The position numbers and the translations under genes were made by a program. A model generated the notes under the pieces. The model did no database searches. It was not told the DNA's origin and saw nothing but the letters and a program-made list of their open reading frames with translations. Source: Dipteris shenzhenensis (taxonomy: Eukaryota; Polypodiophyta; Polypodiopsida; Gleicheniales). Taken from it: a DNA stretch of 64,000 bases. This document shows, piece by piece, positions 1 through 9,710 of this stretch (position 1 is its first letter; each line of letters opens with the position of its first letter). The stretch lies in assembly GCA_047967505.1 (NCBI GenBank), contig CM106538.1, one strand, 5' to 3'.

Positions 1-1878
1 CTATTTTGGGAAAGTATAAAAAGTTTACAGTGCCCCAACCCACACCTTGGTCTATGAGACATGCACGGTGAGAAACAAACCAACATGTAAGAGAAATGCT
101 TGGAGGGTACCATTGCATAAGGGGCACGATGACTTGGAAGAGTAAAAAGAAATCTAGTTTGCAAACCTTTGAGATGAATGCTTTCAACAATGTCTACTTA
201 GATGTTGAGAAACTGCAACAAGCAATGTGGCAAATTCTATGGCATGAGAGAAGATGGTAAGAGGGAATCCATTACAGCAATGCACTTTACTTACTTCATT
301 TCCTATATCGTGTTTATCCTAATGATTTCTCTCTTTTGTTGTACAGAATGCAATAGAGAACTCATATTTGTCATCAAAATGGATGAAGCTCGATTGGTGA
401 AAGAACACAAGTTAGAGAGAGTGAGCATCTGCATTATGAATAAAGCGTTAGCCTTTTTTTAAGGGAACGAGAAAGTAGACCAAGATTTCTCAGTACAATA
501 AAAGAAAGATATATGGTGGCTTGTAGCATTTGAGACTCCGAAAAAGTGCCATGAGACATTGAAGTGGGTTCTAGATAGAATAGGAATCCCATCGATGATC
601 CGAAGACAAGAGGAAGGGCAAACACTGGCAATAGATGGTCATGGAACATTTCGAGTTGAATAGCATCTTGTTGGTGATTTGAAAACCTTGAAGTGCTTGA
701 ATGGTTGTGATATAGGGGGAAATGCAATGTTCACATGCCTTTATTGCATGTGTTCACAAAGTAAGCAAAAGGTTGGCTTACAATGGGAGAATGGCATTCT
801 ATCTTGTAGCCAAACGAAAGCTCCCAATCGCAACAAGAAGGATCCAAAGTGGGATCCCATCTTGCCCATCCCACTAGAGAGAGTACACATATGTACTTTA
901 CATGCAGAATTGCACATACTTGATAAGTTGTTGTATTTGCATCTTGTTTATGATTGGAATTTAATTCTACAAGAAGTATCTGCACGGTACATTGCAAAAG
1001 CTGAGAAGTTGCTGTCAAAGATGGGATTCCATGGAGGACATGTCAAACTTAAGGAGGATAAGAAAATGTCTGGGGCAACACATAATCTTTTTGCTAAAGT
1101 GTCCATGGGTGGAGGTAAGGCAAGGAGATTCCTATCTAACCACAATCTGCACTGCACAAGACAAACATACATTGTCTCAAATCAGTTTGGGTTGGGAATA
1201 CTGGAAAGCATTGTGTGAATGCATGACCAATAAGGATTCTCATCCTCAAGTAGCAACTTTGAGAGCTAAAGTATGGACAAAGGTAGATGCTTTAATAAAA
1301 TTTCTTTGCCAGGTTTAAATCAATGAGATGTATTATGAAAGGTTCAGAATGATTGTGAAAGAGTTAATGCAATTAATAGTGAAAGCATGGGGGGAGTTGC
1401 ACATTACACATTACATGGTAATATTGTCACCATCATAATATTTAGCACTTGATTTATTAAAAGTTTTTGTTGCTAAAATGATGCTCGTCATGTTTGCAGC
1501 ATATTCTCTATGTACACGGACCATGGTTTGTACAGAATTGGGGTCCATTGTCCATTTGGAATACACAAGGCATGGAGAAGTCCAATGTAGAGCCAAGGTA
1601 GCCTACTTCAAGAACTCAAGGCATGGTGGTGGTGTCACTCATAGCAATGCATGGCTACGATGTTCAACGGGTTTTTTAGATGTTTACTAGGTAGGACTTT
1701 GAAGTCTAAAAAGGAAAAGGCATCTGAACTTATAAAAGTAGTTCAAATTGTATCAAAGAATAAAAGGCATAGTTCTTGGAAAGCATCCATAGGGAGTCAA
1801 GGAGTCGCACATTGGTTGCAAGCTAGAGTGAGAGAAGGGAGTAGATGGGTCCAACCGGCAACAGAAGCTATGGTGTAA
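1..1878 (+). pseudogene. Transposase-like gene, copy A (5' truncated, frameshifted)
   Basis: Only the part from mid-gene onward is present. Two introns are visible at positions also used in copy B: 257-346 (GTAAG...TACAG) and 1418-1499 (GTAAT...GCAG). The second splice joins THYM to HILYVHGPWF in frame. Conserved blocks are FVIKMDEARLVKEHKLERV, DGHGTFRVE, KTLKCLNGCDIG, a CLYC knuckle, LERVHICTLHAEL and SIWNTQGMEKS. The aspartates in DGHG and GCDIG and the glutamate in QGME are candidates for a DDE triad. The layout of a CxxC pair, then LERVH...LHAEL, then QG-E, reminds me of uncharacterised transposase-like proteins of animals and fungi; that is memory and was not searched. A stop after FRVE, a frameshift after MEKS and other lesions make it nonfunctional. 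Confidence 0.55.
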
Positions 1879-1959
1879 TTGTATACAGTTATGAAATGAA
1901 TATCTTGCTTATTTTGACCACAATTTGTGTACTCACTCTTGGAGTCTAGGGTCTGTGTG

Positions 1960-2155
1960 AGGTAAGGAGGTTGGGGAAGGTGGGGATAGGGTGAAGGAGG
2001 GGGAAGAGAAGGGAGGGGCATGGAGTGGGGCAAGGGGGGTGGAGTGGTGGCAAGGGTGGTGGGAGGGAGGGGGGGAGGGGGGTGATGGCAAGAGGGGGGG
2101 TAGGGGAGACGGCAACGGGTGTGGGGGGGGTTGGAGGGGTTAGGGCGGGGGGCAC
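1960..2155. repeat. G-run-rich purine spacer, copy A
   Basis: About 195 bp of the plus strand is nearly all G and A, with many runs of three to nine G. It separates the transposase-like gene from the H3-fold gene. Copy B has a shorter G-rich tract at the same place (about 12300-12392). Such runs can form G-quadruplexes; whether they act in expression is unknown. Proline-rich reading frames on the opposite strand are artefacts of this composition. Confidence 0.7.
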
Positions 2156-2232
2156 GATGAAACCCTAAACATAATTAAAAGGAGTGTTAAAAGATGATGG
2201 ACCTATTTAAAAACCCTAACTCTCATTATTCG
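2155..2232 (+). promoter_or_regulatory. Promoter region of H3-fold gene, copy A
   Basis: Two AAACCCTAA telo-box motifs (about 2161 and 2212) precede the ATG at 2233. A TATTTAAAA stretch near 2204 may be a TATA box. Copy B has the same arrangement. In plants the telo box is common upstream of genes for translation and cell-cycle proteins. Confidence 0.4.
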
Positions 2233-3263
2233 ATGGCATGAATGAAGAACACTGCTAGACCCATAGGACGCCACCTCCACCCTTCCTCTAGGTCCACCAC
2301 CTCCATGACATCTGCGCACATGAACCTATCCGGGTCCGGTAGCACCTCATCAAACTCTCGTGAGCCCTCCCCCAACTCTCGTGCGCCCCCCCAAACTCTC
2401 ATGAGGCATCCCCCAACTCTTGTGATCCCTCCCCCAACTCTCGTCATCCCTCCCCCAACTCTCAAGAGCATGATCCTTCCCTTAGGTCCCCTAAGCCCTC
2501 CCTCAACTCCCATGAGCCCTCCCCCAAGTCTCATGAGCCCACTCCCAAGCCTCATGAGCTTCTCCTCCGCATGAGCCTTCCCCTCCCCATGAGCCTTCCC
2601 CTCCCCATGAGAGGACTCCCCCGAATGAGCAAAATGTGTTTGAGAACCTCCCCGATATCAAGAGGCTTCTGGATAGGGGTCAACAAATTGCAAGAAAGAG
2701 CACGATCTTTCCTCTCCTAGTGATAGAGCTTGTTGTGGACATAGTTCATGTGCCCATGCATAGGGTAAAGTAGACGCCAAGGAAGCCCCATCAGCGGGAC
2801 TCCAAAAAATATGAAAGCTCAAGTCATCTGCGAGAGGAGGATTTGGAGAAGGATCAGCATAGAGAAGAGCAATGCAAGAAGTTCAAGGCAGACAAGAGGC
2901 CATGGAGCCATGTTCAGGTACCTATACGGCCTCCACCAAGAGTCAAGAAGCCATATAAAGCAAATCCAGGAGCGAGGGCCCTAAGTTATATCAGACAATT
3001 GCAACCATTGACAACCTGATCCCGCATGCTCCCTTCCAACGTGTGGTACGAGAGATAGCATAGGGGTACAAGGATGATGTACCCTTCAGCACATGAGCTA
3101 TGGGGGTGCTCCAAGAGGCTCCTAAGAGGCTACATAGCAAGTCACCACCATTTTGTTCAAGGATGCCAACTTGTGTGCCACCCACGCCAAGCATGTCACG
3201 GTCATGGACAAGGACATGGCTCTGGCAAAGCAGCTACGAATGGACCCAAGCTTGAAGCCCTAG
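2233..3263 (+). pseudogene. Histone H3-fold protein with long tail, copy A (broken)
   Basis: The C-terminal part reads as a histone H3 fold across short frameshifts. ARALSYIRQLQ corresponds to the H3 alpha-N helix, and DNLIPHAPFQRVVREIA to the alpha-1 region with PFQR-VREIA. YKDDVPF and MGVLQEA match loop 1 and alpha-2, [18 protein letters not shown] matches the [18 protein letters not shown] block, and [11 protein letters not shown] matches the last helix. The N-terminal tail (about 200 residues) is serine/proline-rich with repeats of the type SPNSxEP. A basic stretch then contains KKFKADKRPWSHVQ, shared with copy B. Lesions are a stop at the third codon (ATGGCATGA), frameshifts near 3000 and 3145, and stops at 3061 and 3095. 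It is not a standard H3: the tail bears no ARTKQ-type start and the C-terminus is MDPSLKP. Confidence 0.7.
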
Positions 3264-3448
3264 AATCCCTTGGAGCCCACCCTTAGGACTTAGACTACCC
3301 CCTACCCTTGAAGGCAATTTCTTGTATCTGAGGCCCAAGGGGTGATCTTTTTTAATAAAATATATATACATTTTGTACACTATCGTGTTGTTATGAATTC
3401 TCCATGTTTATGACTTAAGTTACTGTTCATTTTAATGTTACTTTTTAA
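3264..3448 (+). terminator. 3' region of H3-fold gene, copy A
   Basis: An AATAAAATATATA stretch near 3355 could be the polyadenylation signal. Copy B has GAATGAATAAAAG near 13667 at the equivalent position. Confidence 0.35.
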
Positions 3449-3691
3449 TTCTATCAAATCTTGGAGGAATTTCACTGTGGCACAGAAGGCACAGAAGGCA
3501 AAAGTGTATGGGACGTCGCAAGTAGACCAGAATGCCATAAACTTGCCACGATGCAAATTTGGGCATTCTGGCAAGTCCAAAATGCCCAAATTTGCACCGT
3601 GGTGAGTTTAGGGCATTTTGGGCTCCTCACGATGTCCCAGACACTTTTGCCTTTTGCACAATGGTGAAATTCCTCCAAGATTTGATAGAAA
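3449..3691. repeat. 240-bp foldback (inverted repeat) between convergent genes
   Basis: The left arm begins TTCTATCAAATCTTGGAGG and the right arm ends with its reverse complement. The two arms match over about 112 bp with few mismatches and one short gap, leaving a tiny loop around 3560-3575. The hairpin lies between the converging H3-fold and minus-strand genes. Copy B keeps only the right-arm homologue (about 13890-13960). It may be a MITE-like foldback, an inverted duplication, or a source of hairpin RNA. No clear target-site duplication is visible. Confidence 0.75.
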
Positions 3692-3699
3692 TGAACTTT

Positions 3700-3924
3700 G
3701 CAAACCCAGAATTGCTGAAAATCATACTAAATCGACTAGAAATGCATTAAATTAACACAGTTAAAAGGATGGAGCAAATATATCATCAAGTACTTTTAAA
3801 AAATACAATGGAATAAATATTATGAATTCATGAAGAGCAATGATGACTTAAAACAAATAAGGAAGACATGTAGTCATTAAAGTCATGTATCCATTGCAAT
3901 ATATGCTTATATTTACAAGAGGCC
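3700..3924. other. AT-rich spacer, nothing recognised
   Basis: AT-rich sequence between the foldback and the end of the leftward gene. I see no coding signal here. Confidence 0.5.
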
Positions 3925-5148
3925 TCACAGGCTATCTTTCTTCTTAGCTGGTTTGAGTGCATTGAGAATAGGGGTCTTTGAATCCCCTAGTGGACTCCTA
4001 GATATAAACCTAGCCACAAGAGCACTAAGATCTTGCTAAAGACATAGTTGTTGCCATCAATGCCCTATCGTGAATGTTCGATCCAAAAGCATTGACATAG
4101 CCAAGCGGTGTAATAAGATCACCTTGTCGACATTTTCAGTAATTTTGGAGTATTAAACAGTGCACGACAATGCCTTGCATTTCAGCAGCTCCACAGGCCC
4201 TCGAGGAGAAAACTTAATATGGAAGACCACAAGGTGCTCTATGACTTCACTGAGGTAATTGGCCAAAGAATGATCTCGTCCAAATGCACTGCGAGTATTA
4301 CCCTGTCAAGATGAGAACTCATCAACCTCAAATGCCTCCTACAACAATTCGACAAACATTAGAAGATCGACAAAATAGATTATACTGAAAGAACATCAAA
4401 ATACAAAATATTCTTTGAACTTACCACTACAGCATCGTTGGCTTCTATCCCTTCCTCATTTGCAATGTTGATGGAACGAGGTGCTATGTGATATTCCATT
4501 TGGGAGGTGGGAGCTTTCTCATGACTTGTATTGGAGGTGGAAACTTCTGCATGAGAGGGTTGTGCATCATACATGGACATGTGTGCATCCCTCATTGAAA
4601 CCAACATCACCAAGAGAAACTCTTCCATTGTCTGGTCTTCGAAACTTAAAACACTGAGATCTTTGAAACTTGTGTCAACATCAAACCCAAATAGGACTCT
4701 GAGTGCCTTGTCCTCTCATAGTCCAAAAAGAACCTCTATGTCATGGAGGAATACATACTCTTCTTCATCAATGATGAGGGGGGACAAGGACCATAAATCT
4801 GCTTCTAGGTTAGCAGTCTCCAATGCAGATTCTTGCTCTACTCTTGATGGGGGCTCTTGAAGTAGGCTCAATGCTTGAGCTGCTTCCACCTCCTCTCTTG
4901 CATGGTCAAGACTCTCTTCCGTGTACATGTCAGCAGATTCTAGTCTAGGGACGAGGATATTAGCAGTTCCTTGGCTTGCATATAAAGTCATCCTTGGCTC
5001 GCATATCTGTGAAGTCATCCTTGGCTCCCATATATGTGCCTAGGACATCTAAAGTCCTATCAAACACAAAAAATAGCTCTTCCTCGTTGCAACCTACAAA
5101 TGCAGTTCACAAGATTAAATCATGGAATGCAACTCTAGCTGAATCCAT
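3925..5148 (-). pseudogene. Conserved acidic element protein, copy A (unrecognised)
   Basis: I do not recognise this protein. The ATG at 5148 gives MDSARVAFH, matching MDSTRSSFH at 15658 in copy B. Shared blocks follow: EE-FFVFDRTLDVLGTY-GA-DDF, then an acidic region (LIIDEEEYVFLHDIEVLFGL here, LMDIEVMFGLWEDEAL in B). Near the C-terminus come HSLA-YL, GP-ELLKCKALS, DKVIL, RFISRS and PILN-L. Several stops and shifts interrupt it, for example TGA at codon 14, and some of these may lie in introns. It runs toward the H3-fold gene. Confidence 0.5.
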
Positions 5149-5248
5149 GGTAAATAGCGATTGATGGAGTGAGTAACTTTTGAGGGTGGGAGTTTCTATG
5201 GCTTTCTAAAAGTGAAAGTGAGAATGTAACATAAAAAATGGCTGTTAC

Positions 5249-5275
5249 CCCTTTATATATATCAAAACCCTAAAA
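5249..5275 (-). promoter_or_regulatory. TATA/telo-box promoter of leftward gene, copy A
   Basis: The plus strand reads CCTTTATATATATC followed by AAAACCCTAAAAA. This puts a TATA box about 105 bp upstream of the minus-strand ATG at 5148. Copy B has CCTATATATACCC at the matching place (about 15730). Confidence 0.45.
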
Positions 5276-5425
5276 ATTAAAACTAATCATAAAATCCCCA
5301 AATTTTTTGAAAAACATTTACCATGAACTCAAAGGAAAAAACATCAAAAGAAATAACATGTCAATTTAATTGTCCATCATCTTTTGAAACAAGAACTAGG
5401 ATTTGGCAAAAAATTAAATGATGTA

Positions 5426-6201
5426 CTATTCAAACACATTGTTAACAATCTTCAAAGTTACAGGAGGAATGAAATTGCCACTATGCATACACTTCTCCAT
5501 ATGTCAGTTGATCTTACCACCATTTAAGGTAAAGTTGGACTTTGACATGCCATCCTCCATTACCACAATAGGTGTTCTCGTACATCCCTTAGAGTCTTGA
5601 CATCTCCCTCTTCAACAACAATAGACAAACTTACCTCCATATTGTCTTCATCATTAGAGTCTAGGGGAAGCCACCGGCCATTTGTTTTCTTCCAGCGATT
5701 GTACTGAAAAGCTAAATAAAACATTTGGCATGACAAATGGTATCTAGTAACCACATTATATTTACATGTGTGACATTGAAACACATCACTCTTTTGTTTT
5801 CCTGACCTGGTTCCCCAATTCATCCCAAGTAAATCTTCAAGAGCATTTTCATCTACACGCTTGCAAGACCACATAGTTTTTGTTCTATGCATATGTATAT
5901 TATGAAATAAAGAAGCAAAAATGTGCAGAGGCATAACCCATTTGGATCCAAATGTAAATTTCATGGCCATGCCCACATCCTTTGCAATCTTGTCCTTATG
6001 CGATTGCAATGTCCTCAAGTGCACAATGCTGCAATCCATGTCTTGAAGTTGTGGTGATGCAATGGTTTACAGATGGCCATAGCTTGATGATGTCATTGGA
6101 GGGATGTATGTTGCATTATACCAATACACAATCTTCTTTTGCAAGGAGGCCAACTTCTCCCCTGCATGCATTCGCTTACCTAAATCCTCGTGAGCTTGCC
6201 T
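5426..6201 (-). pseudogene. Second leftward element protein, copy A (unrecognised)
   Basis: I do not recognise this gene. An open stretch from 6039 to 5560 encodes VDENALEDLLGMNWGTRSG, QCHTCKYNVVTRYHLSCQMF, LAFQYNRWKK and LPLDSNDEDN. The frame stays mostly open upstream to about 6201, with one stop. After a shift near 5560 it ends ...LKIVNNVFE and a stop at 5426-5428. Copy B shares RQMLYLAFQYRRWKK, LPLDSNDDEN and DVREHLLVMEDGMSESF. The paired Cys and His residues could bind zinc, but no named domain is apparent. A further open stretch at 6550-6311 (SLNDWIVMKGSTKGPSLG) may be an upstream exon. Confidence 0.4.
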
Positions 6202-6639
6202 ATGAATGACTCAATTAGTTCCCACTCCTCGAAGCTCGAAGGGAAAACATATGCCATGAATAAGAGCTCTTAGAAGCCAAATACAAAATTTCCAAATGGA
6301 CTGATTACACTTACAGCATAGAAATACTGACAGTGTGATGGTATCCTAGATTGATTGAATGATGGAGGAAGCTGTATATCTTTTCCCGTGTAGACATGTT
6401 ACACTTTTGCAAGCCATCCTTTCTTCCCAAACTTGGACCTTTGGTTGATCCTTTCATCACTATCCAGTCATTCAAGCTATAGGTGCAAGGGATCCACTCA
6501 TCCAATGATTTGTGGTGGTGTGGAAGACACAAGAGGTCACAGCATTGCATGGTCTGGCAGCCTTGCTCCTCATCATGCTTGCAAAGATTGTAATTATAAG
6601 AATGGAACTCCTACATAGGTCAATGCAGCTCCAACAGAG

Positions 6640-6752
6640 GCACAAAAGAGGGAGAAGGAGAGGGACAGAGCAGCACCAATAGAGGCATAGCACAAAGAGA
6701 GAGAGGGGAGAGGGAGAGAGAGAGAGGGGGGCGATGGGGGGAGGTACACAGT

Positions 6753-6810
<58 letters not shown>

Positions 6811-7330
6811 CCACAACAAGTAGGCCAAAGCAAGAGGGAGTAGAGAAAGAAGGGGAATCTAGGGTAAATGCAATGGAGGGCAGCCTCAAAATTCAAAAAT
6901 GGAGGGAATGGTAGGCTAGACCAGAATAGTGGGGGGCAGAGGCCCCAGAAAGAGGGAGGGGAGAAGAAAAATTTTTCACAAGGCCTACCATCTCATTGAA
7001 GGCAGATTTGGGCTCATGTGGGGGAGGTGCACCTGAGAGGATGGTCAAACATGGGTTAAGGAGGGGGGGATGGTTCCCTAGTGTAAGGGGAACAAGCAAA
7101 CACGGGTTAAGGAGGGGGGGATGAGTTGGGTGGTCCCTAGTGTAAAGGGAATAAGTAATAGGGGCTCTCTGTAGGCCTACCCACCCTCAACCTCAACATC
7201 ATTGCCCCACACCTTCTAGCACTCTCATTGGTACACCTCAAATCCCTCTCTAATCCCTTGGAATTACGAAGCACTACTTGGAGGCCCTTTTGAGACCCCA
7301 TTCCTCCCCTAATTGAATGAGTGAGGATGA
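6640..7330. repeat. (GA)n microsatellite and short duplications
   Basis: A purine-rich stretch culminates in a perfect (GA)n run at about 6757-6807. Serine-leucine reading frames on the other strand come only from this repeat. At about 7045-7140 a 51-bp unit with GGGTTAAGGAGGGGGGG and CCCTAGTGTAA is present twice in tandem. Nothing else is recognised. Confidence 0.7.
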
Positions 7331-7979
7331 AATCAAAATCCTTCTTGCATCATCTCCTTGGGGAAGTTGTACTTAGGGAGGTTGTATATAATATTTGGAT
7401 CCTTGTTTTTCATCTCCCTGAAGTGGCCCAGGTCCATTGTTATTCCATGGGCATATAGAGGGGATGGATTCGTCGCTCAAGGGGTGTGCTATGATAATAG
7501 CACCAAAATTACTTCTTCTTCAAAAATGGGATGCGCAAGCAAGGTTGGAGACCTATGTCCGCATCAATGAGAGAAATAGGCATGTCTGGAGCTAAGTTAT
7601 AGCTGCTACATGTGTGCTTTGGGTTGGCCCACCTCCAATCGTTGAACGACTGAGTGATAAAAATAGTGAGGGGGAAAACTTCCATTATTTCATAAAAATG
7701 AAGGCAGGATCCTTCAAGCTGGGCCTTCTAGTGATGCATGAGAGCACTGGTTGGTAATTCTGGAAAGGATTGGAGATTGGGCCACCATTGTACATCTTCT
7801 GGTAGTGGTGAGGGGGAAGCTAGAGGAGCATCATCATCAACATTTGTCATGGGTTCCTTCCCTACTATGCATTGTTTTGTGGTCATGGTGAATGGTATCA
7901 CACCCTTTGTTGACCTTAAGTCTATGCTAAAATTTCTCTTGGCATTCCCTTACCAAGCTTTGGGCATCTATTAACCATT
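7331..7979. other. No gene recognised
   Basis: Intervening sequence with no domain that I recognise on either strand. It may be part of the same degraded retroelement as 7980-9180. Confidence 0.4.
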
Positions 7980-9180
7980 GTTTCTCTAAGACTGGGTCTA
8001 AGCTCCCTCATGAGCAAGTGTGGATGTGAGGCCTTAGGCCCACACTAGTTTGTTTACCTCCGAATATGGGGGCATACTATGATCATCCAGGGAAGGGGCT
8101 CGTCTAGATGTAGAGGAGGTGGCCAGGGTGACTATCTCCTCATCTGAACCGTCTTGGATGAGCACTTGATTTTGTTCATTCGCCCACCCTGGTGAGCTTC
8201 TTGGGCTTGGTTTATGGAGATTGGTGTGCCTCAAAAATTTGAGACGTGGAAGCCCTATCCTTCCTTGCCTGCTTCTTCATCTTCTTACCTAGTGCCTTTG
8301 CTTACATCCTCATGTGATCACCTTCAAGGGCACCACTGCCACTTGACCTTGTTCAATGCTTAGCAAATTGATGCTAGTGCTCTTGAGCTGAGTGGTTGGA
8401 GCCGTTGGCCTCATTAGGGGACAATCCTTAAATAAATGCTCCACTCTGCATCCAGTGCACAGAGGTGTGGGTCTCATTGAGGAGGGCACTAAGGATAGTC
8501 CTTTAAAAAGTGTGGCCCTTGGCATTTAAAGCATGACACAAGAGGGTTCGTTGCGCCCTTGTATGGGCATTTTCTTGCCCTATGTCGACCTTGACACGTA
8601 TAGCATTGAATCAAGGGCCTCCATGCCAAGGAATTCATGTCTCTTGCCCTTGAGGCCACAGGCGATGTCTGATATACCAGGACATGATGATCCTTATGTA
8701 AAAGGTGATGATTTATGATGCCACTTCCCTCCTTGTATGGATGATAATTACCAATACATGGTTGACTAAGTTGTACGAGGTGGGGACAGTTGTTGCGAAC
8801 CTAGTATGGGTGGTGATAATGGAGCATGTTGTGCCCTATGTTGCCCTGGATTGGCTAGAGGGGCTCCTTATGCATGCATCGGGTTGGGTGGGGCCATTAA
8901 GGCCAATTGGGGCCTTGGTTGGTAGATCGGTTGGGGAAGGACCTTCAAAAATCGGCACTGAGTAGATTAGAAGCCAACTCACCCATATCTAAACTCTTAC
9001 ACTCTTTATCCTCCTTCTTGGTAGGCTTTGTACTATAAGACCCTAGTGATTGCGATACCTTGGACAGAGTTGTAGCAGCTTTGTCCTTGGTGTCCTTATC
9101 CATCATGTTGTCACTTATATGGATGGTTGCCTTGCTGCAAAGTTTGACACTAGGGGAGAATTGGGGTCTCAAAAGGGCCT
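7980..9180 (-). pseudogene. Possible retroelement gag fragment with zinc knuckle
   Basis: On the minus strand, near 8460, CTGCRVEHLFKDCP resembles a CCHC knuckle. A second damaged knuckle-like stretch lies just upstream (near 8530, with GHTF in a shifted frame). Flanking frames are rich in S, T and K and are interrupted by stops. Paired knuckles followed by a polar tail occur in ORF1/gag of plant LINE and LTR elements. No reverse transcriptase is present, so the family cannot be named. Confidence 0.3.
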
Positions 9181-9352
9181 CATAAGTAATGGATTAGGGA
9201 ATGCTTAGTGGGCTAATGCAAGGGGCTTGGAGGGTCCCAAGGAGGCTAACAAGCCTAACCTAGGTGGGTTAAGCCCACCATTGAGCCCACCTCTCCCCCC
9301 ATCAATGAGGAGATGGGGGCACTTTTTGAAATTTGTATTTTCAAATATTGAA

Positions 9353-9560
9353 TCTCCCTCCCTTCATCTCTCTCCACCTCCCTCCCTCCTCCTCCCCCTC
9401 CTCCTCCCTCCCTCTCTCTCTCCCTCTCCCTCCCTCCCCCTCCCTCCTCCTCTTGCCTCCTCCTTCTTGTTCCTTCTTGTTGCTCATCCTCCCTCCTCCT
9501 TCTCCCCTCCTCCTATTCCTTCTGGCTCCCCCTTCCTCTCCTCTCCTTCTCCAGCCGCCC
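9353..9560. repeat. Polypyrimidine (CCTCC/CTCTC) tract
   Basis: About 200 bp made almost only of C and T on the plus strand. It gives spurious Pro/Ser/Leu-rich frames. It lies just before the start of copy B. Confidence 0.8.
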
Positions 9561-9710
9561 TACTCCATACAGTGCATGATGTTGTTTGGTTTGTTAGCAA
9601 TGGACATGATGGATTGCTAATTTATTGCAATTGATTGAACCATTCTCAAGCATTGGCTATGCAAGCAAGCAAGGTGCAGAAGAACTAACATATTTGGGAA
9701 TATTACTATT

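Larger units (their letters stand above)
1..6201. mobile_element. Multigene repeat element, copy A (cut by window start)
   Basis: This block matches 10379-16332 (copy B) in the same order and orientation, with an offset of about 10.4 kb. Shared parts in order are a rightward transposase-like gene, a G-rich spacer, a rightward histone H3-fold gene, a foldback, and two leftward genes. By eye the copies are roughly three-quarters identical in conserved stretches and diverge in spacers. The left end is outside the window, because base 1 corresponds to the middle of the first gene. I could not find terminal inverted repeats or a target duplication, so mobility is inferred from the dispersed duplication and the transposase-like gene. 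An ancient segmental duplication of host genes is the alternative. Confidence 0.6.

Noticed and set aside
6472-6896. Ser/Leu-rich open frames on the minus strand
   Set aside because: They are produced by the (GA)n repeat and have no independent coding evidence.
9227-9634. Pro/Ser/Leu-rich open frames on the plus strand
   Set aside because: They coincide with a polypyrimidine tract that is open in several frames by composition.
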